A DNA stretch of 9,526 nt from Chitinophagaceae bacterium (lineage in GTDB: Bacteria > Bacteroidota > Bacteroidia > Chitinophagales > UBA10324), in the NCBI GenBank assembly GCA_023251195.1, contig JAHEZG010000022.1, forward strand, positions 12,822 to 22,347, in the 5' to 3' direction. Below, piece by piece: positions 6,754 to 9,526 of the stretch. A model generated the notes under the pieces. It searched no databases, was not told the origin of the DNA, and saw only the letters and a list, made by a program, of their open reading frames with translations. The stretch's first letter is position 1, and each line of letters starts with the position of its first letter. The translations under genes and the position numbers were made by a program.

Positions 6754-7518
6754 TTAATTCGCTGATTTTATAAGATTCAAATACTGATTGATTGAATGAA
6801 GTTCAGCATTGGCAACAAGCATATGAAAATCATCACATGAATTTTCTGTCTGGCATTTTTCCAATGTATTGTAATAACTCAATCTGCTTTCATTGCTTCC
6901 GGTAATATTTACAATGCAATATCCATGACTCATTAAAATCAGGTTCATGATTAATCGGGCTGTTCTTCCATTTCCATCAATGAACGGATGAATGGTTACG
7001 AATTTTTCATGCAGGTTCGCACTTAATAAAACCGGATGAAGCAAATCTTTTTGTTCAATATAAAATCTAAAATATTCATCCATTTTTTCCTGAATTTTCA
7101 ATGCATCAACGGGAATGTGTGTGCTTCCTGCAATTTTAACATTTACAGTTCTGTATCTTCCTGCGTTTTCCGAATCAATGGAACGAAGAATTATTGAATG
7201 AATATCTTTTAAAGTTCTTTCTCTTAGTGCTTCTTTTTTTTCAGCAATCATTTTAATAAATCCAATTGCTTCAAAATGATTAATGGCTTCGAGGTGTTCG
7301 CGCATTGCTTTACCGGCAATAGTAATTCCTTTCTGTATTACTAATGCTGTTTCCTGCAAGGTGAATGTGTTTCCTTCAATTCGATTACTCTCATAAGTAT
7401 ATTCAACAAACAAGGCATCTTCAATATTTTTTAATTGAAAGGGAGATAATGGTCGATGCTTATCCAATTCAGTTTTCGCTGAATCAATTTCAATTAATAT
7501 TTCTGAAAGCGTTTTCAT
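6754..7518 (-). CDS. Fic domain protein, class II (predicted protein AMP transferase)
   Basis: The 254-residue product has an intact Fic active-site motif HPFIDGNGRTAR (177-188), matching HPFx(D/E)GNGRxxR with the catalytic His177. Upstream is the flap/target-docking hairpin RYRTVNVKIAGSTHIPVD (121-138). The N-terminal helix holds SNRIEGN (44-50), which fits the inhibitory motif (S/T)xxxE(G/N). Glu48 should block productive ATP binding, which places the protein in the self-inhibited class II Fic group. Fic enzymes usually transfer AMP from ATP to a hydroxyl side chain of a target protein. The target here is unknown. No separate antitoxin gene flanks it, in line with built-in inhibition, and it lacks the C-terminal winged-helix domain found in some longer homologues. 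The protein is cytosolic by sequence. It could be a housekeeping regulator or a toxin-like module; the sequence does not decide. Confidence 0.93.
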   Translation of the reverse strand: MKTLSEILIEIDSAKTELDKHRPLSPFQLKNIEDALFVEYTYESNRIEGNTFTLQETALVIQKGITIAGKAMREHLEAINHFEAIGFIKMIAEKKEALRERTLKDIHSIILRSIDSENAGRYRTVNVKIAGSTHIPVDALKIQEKMDEYFRFYIEQKDLLHPVLLSANLHEKFVTIHPFIDGNGRTARLIMNLILMSHGYCIVNITGSNESRLSYYNTLEKCQTENSCDDFHMLVANAELHSINQYLNLIKSAN

Positions 7519-7540
7519 TTCATAATTCTTAAATACAAAT

Positions 7541-7548
7541 CAAAATAA
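7541..7548 (-). promoter_or_regulatory. Putative -7 promoter box for the Fic gene
   Basis: On the minus strand this is TTATTTTG, one mismatch from TAnnTTTG, with 22 nt before the Fic start codon. The surrounding 11-mer is identical to that in front of the PorV-like gene. Confidence is low because of the AT-rich background and the lack of a visible -33 element. Confidence 0.3.
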
Positions 7549-7550
7549 AT

Positions 7551-7686
7551 TTAGTCACAGATTTCACAATTGGCCACAGAATTCATCGATTAAATTATAT
7601 CCTTTTAAAAAATTTAAAAGTGATTGAACAAACCGAATTTTACAAATCCCAAATCATCAATTTCCAAATATTCTGAAATCTGAAAT
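7551..7686. repeat. Spacer between Fic and prfC built from repeat-like phrases
   Basis: The 194-bp gap has no credible gene. It holds a cacag/cacaat/cacag phrase at 7555-7581 (three near-copies about ten bases apart), a perfect 8-bp inverted repeat with a 3-nt loop (cttttaaa 7602-7609, tttaaaag 7613-7620), and a tandem 7-mer tctgaaa,tctgaaa at 7672-7685. The first and third resemble short intergenic phrases I recall from Bacteroidota genomes, which cannot be checked here. The hairpin could be a weak AT-rich terminator for prfC, but no T-tract follows its stem on the minus strand. Confidence 0.4.
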
Positions 7687-7712
7687 CATGCACAGGACTC
7701 TTCGAGAAATTC

Positions 7713-9308
7713 TCACTTCAAAATGTCTTTTTTAAACTCCGAGGTAAAATGAAATTTCACACGCGGATGGTTTTGCATTAAGGTATCGAGCATGTATCTC
7801 GTTTCAGCCATGTAAACAAAATGATCATCCTTATCCAGACAAATTTGCTGACCACGCAGGCGAACAAATTCCTGCAATTCCAATTTATCATCAGCAGTAA
7901 CCCAGCAAGCTTTGTGCAATTGCAACGGTCGCCACGAACACGATGCACCATATTCATTTTGCAACCGATACTGTATAACTTCAAACTGCAACTCTCCTAC
8001 TGTTCCCACAATTTTTCTGTTGCCGGGTTGTTGAGTAAATAATTGCGCAACACCTTCATCGGTCAACTGTCGAATTCCTTTATCCAATTGTTTTGTTTTC
8101 ATCGGGTCGGTATTCACCAACTCCTTAAAAATTTCGGGCGAGAAACTCGGAATTCCTTTGTAGTGAATGTGCTCGCCTTCAGTTAATGTATCTCCGATTT
8201 TAAAATTACCGGAATCATATAACCCAATAACATCTCCCGGATATGCTTCTTCAATAATATTTTTAGCAGAAGCCATGAATGATGCGGGACTACTGAATCG
8301 TAATTCCTTGAGCAACCGTGTGTGAGTATAAAATTTATTCCGCTCAAATTTTCCTGAACATACTCTCACGAATGCAATTCTATCCCGATGGCGAGGATCA
8401 AGATTCGCATGAATTTTAAAAACAAAACCGGTGAATGGTTTTTCTTCCGGCTTCACTTCACGCAAATCAGTTCCGCGTGGAATTGGTGGTGGAGCAATAG
8501 AAGTAAATGCATTTAACAATTCGCGCACACCAAAATTATTTACCGCGCTTCCGAAAAACACCGGAGCCAGTTTTCCCTCGAGATATGCTTTGTGATCGAA
8601 CGAATCATAAACACCTTCAATCAAACTCACATCTTCGCGAAGCTGATTGGTGTATGGCGCAATGTAATCGTCAAGCGATTCATCATTCAACGAACTGATG
8701 CTTACAATATCATCAGTCAATTTTGTTTGGCTCGGGTTAAAAATGTTCAGCGACTTTTCATACAAATTATAAACTCCTTTAAACGACTGACCAATGCTGA
8801 TTGGCCAACTCAAAGGACGAACTTTAATATTCAGTTTGGCTTCCAATTCATCCAACAAGTCAAAGGGATTTTGACCTTCGCGGTCCATTTTATTTATGAA
8901 AATAATTACCGGAGCATCGCGCATGCGGCACACTTCCATCAGTTTTTCGGTTTGCGCCTCCACTCCTTTCACACAATCAATTACCAATATCACACTGTCA
9001 ACAGCAGTGAGTGTGCGGTAAGTATCTTCAGCAAAATCTTTATGACCGGGAGTATCTAACAGGTTAATGATTTTGTCGTTGTATTCAAAAGTCATAACCG
9101 ATGTAGCAACCGAAATTCCACGCTGCCTTTCAATATCCATGAAGTCAGATGTTGCGGCTTTCTTGATTTTATTACTCTTCACCGCTCCGGCCGTTTGTAT
9201 GGCTCCACCGAACAATAAAAATTTTTCGGTGAGGGTGGTTTTTCCTGCATCGGGGTGACTGATAATGGCGAATGTTCTTCGCTTGGCTATCTCTTCGTCT
9301 AATGTCAT
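7713..9308 (-). CDS. prfC: Peptide chain release factor 3 (RF3), translational GTPase
   Basis: RF3 is the GTPase that removes RF1 or RF2 from the ribosome after peptide release. All G motifs are present, counted from the chosen start: G1 SHPDAGKTT (17-25), switch I RQRGISV (61-67), G3 DTPGH (85-89) and G4 NKMD (139-142). SDFMDIERQRGISV is diagnostic of RF3 rather than EF-G. Domains II and III follow, with GFVFKIHANLDPRHRDR and the C-terminal ARGxQQ-like and VGELQFEV segments expected of RF3. I chose ATG at 9306-9308 (MTLDEEIAKRRTFAIISHPD). It gives 531 residues, close to the usual ~529, whereas the open frame continues upstream to 9431 with 41 low-complexity residues unlike the family. A promoter-like box at 9317-9324 inside that extension supports the shorter form. 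The gene is probably transcribed alone. Confidence 0.96.
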   Translation of the reverse strand: MTLDEEIAKRRTFAIISHPDAGKTTLTEKFLLFGGAIQTAGAVKSNKIKKAATSDFMDIERQRGISVATSVMTFEYNDKIINLLDTPGHKDFAEDTYRTLTAVDSVILVIDCVKGVEAQTEKLMEVCRMRDAPVIIFINKMDREGQNPFDLLDELEAKLNIKVRPLSWPISIGQSFKGVYNLYEKSLNIFNPSQTKLTDDIVSISSLNDESLDDYIAPYTNQLREDVSLIEGVYDSFDHKAYLEGKLAPVFFGSAVNNFGVRELLNAFTSIAPPPIPRGTDLREVKPEEKPFTGFVFKIHANLDPRHRDRIAFVRVCSGKFERNKFYTHTRLLKELRFSSPASFMASAKNIIEEAYPGDVIGLYDSGNFKIGDTLTEGEHIHYKGIPSFSPEIFKELVNTDPMKTKQLDKGIRQLTDEGVAQLFTQQPGNRKIVGTVGELQFEVIQYRLQNEYGASCSWRPLQLHKACWVTADDKLELQEFVRLRGQQICLDKDDHFVYMAETRYMLDTLMQNHPRVKFHFTSEFKKDILK

Positions 9309-9316
9309 AAGGGGCG

Positions 9317-9324
9317 CAAATGTA
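9317..9324 (-). promoter_or_regulatory. Putative -7 promoter box abutting the prfC start
   Basis: On the minus strand this reads TACATTTG followed by CGCCCC, an exact TAnnTTTG match of the type common in front of Bacteroidota genes. Only eight bases separate it from the ATG at 9308, so transcription would begin within a few bases of the start codon and the mRNA would be nearly leaderless. This argues against the longer reading frames starting at 9338 or 9431. Confidence 0.5.
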
Positions 9325-9452
9325 ATGTGGATGAACATATCGTCTTTCAGAAAAATATTCTTCTTTTTTCTGCTGATAGAATTTGAAATAAGAAATTTGT
9401 TATTACAAAAAAATCGTGTTAGTGAAAACACAAGACACGGGCGTGAGCTGCT

Positions 9453-9460
9453 TATATTTG
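9453..9460 (+). promoter_or_regulatory. Putative -7 promoter box for a divergent gene
   Basis: TATATTTG is an exact TAnnTTTG match on the plus strand, 15 nt before a GTG that opens a frame running off the right edge. If real, it forms a divergent pair with the prfC promoter, with about 130 bp between the two boxes. No -33 element was identified. Confidence 0.35.
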
Positions 9461-9475
9461 TTAATAGATAAAAAT

Positions 9476-9526
9476 GTGGAAGACCAACAAAGGCGAAAAT
9501 ATTTAAATGGAGAATTTGATTTGTCT
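9476..9526 (+). CDS. Possible 5' end of a divergent gene, cut by the window edge
   Basis: From GTG at 9476 the plus-strand frame stays open for 17 codons to the last base, giving VEDQQRRKYLNGEFDLS (the first residue would be read as Met). The hydrophilic, charged start looks like a normal cytosolic N-terminus. It sits just downstream of an exact -7-like box on the same strand. The overlapping ATG at 9474 hits a stop after ten codons, so it is not the start. The stretch is too short to identify a family, and the open frame could be chance. The frame also continues upstream without a stop through GTG at 9443, so the exact start is unsure. Confidence 0.35.
   Translation, partial: MEDQQRRKYLNGEFDLS

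Noticed and set aside
6754..7518. Fic toxin-antitoxin pair with the methyltransferase as partner
   Set aside because: The Fic protein carries its own inhibitory motif, and the neighbour is a recognisable TPMT-type enzyme rather than an antitoxin. The 54-bp gap gives no special link.
8592..9059. A 155-residue plus-strand open frame inside prfC
   Set aside because: It lies wholly opposite the highly conserved RF3 coding sequence and has no recognisable domain, so it is an antisense shadow.
9309..9431. N-terminal extension of RF3 by 41 residues up to an ATG at 9431
   Set aside because: The extension has low-complexity composition, exceeds the normal family length and contains an exact promoter-like box at 9317-9324. 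Starting at 9308 gives a standard RF3.

Overview
This AT-rich window looks like chromosomal DNA from a member of the Bacteroidota. The evidence is the low GC, the outer-membrane proteins with short 'FAQ/SAQ/LAQ' signal-peptide ends, a PorV/PorQ-like barrel, a CarboxypepD_reg-like protein and a deoxynucleoside kinase of Bacteroidota type. Boxes resembling the Bacteroidota -7 promoter element (TAnnTTTG) also lie just upstream of most gene starts. The lineage below phylum cannot be fixed from the sequence. I see no tRNA, rRNA, CRISPR array, insertion sequence or integrase, and no gene-free stretch longer than about 220 bases.

All seven complete genes lie on the minus strand, so the window reads right to left. 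At the right edge is peptide chain release factor 3 (prfC), whose real start is probably at 9308, with a promoter-like box almost touching the start codon. An oppositely oriented reading frame may begin at 9476 and run off the window. After a 194-bp spacer made partly of repeat-like phrases comes a solitary class II Fic protein (AMP transferase type) with its own inhibitory motif. A TPMT-type SAM-dependent methyltransferase follows 54 bp downstream.

Next is a small secreted protein made of two tandem TonB C-terminal domains with no membrane anchor. It is followed by a deoxynucleoside kinase carrying an unusual N-terminal tail of about 87 residues rich in Lys, Ala and Pro, like histone H1.

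The left 4.3 kb is a tight three-gene envelope cluster. It encodes a PorV/PorQ-like outer-membrane barrel, a large barrel with an N-terminal ComEA-like helix-hairpin-helix domain, and a secreted CarboxypepD_reg-like protein of unknown function. The first two genes overlap by 20 bp and the last two are 20 bp apart, so they are probably cotranscribed and may act together at the outer membrane.

Most of the window is ordinary core or accessory genome. The two parts most worth following are the histone-tailed kinase, which has a GTG codon exactly where its untailed relatives begin, and the helix-hairpin-helix barrel with its PorV-like partner, which could be a DNA-facing outer-membrane system. Neither function is demonstrated by the sequence.
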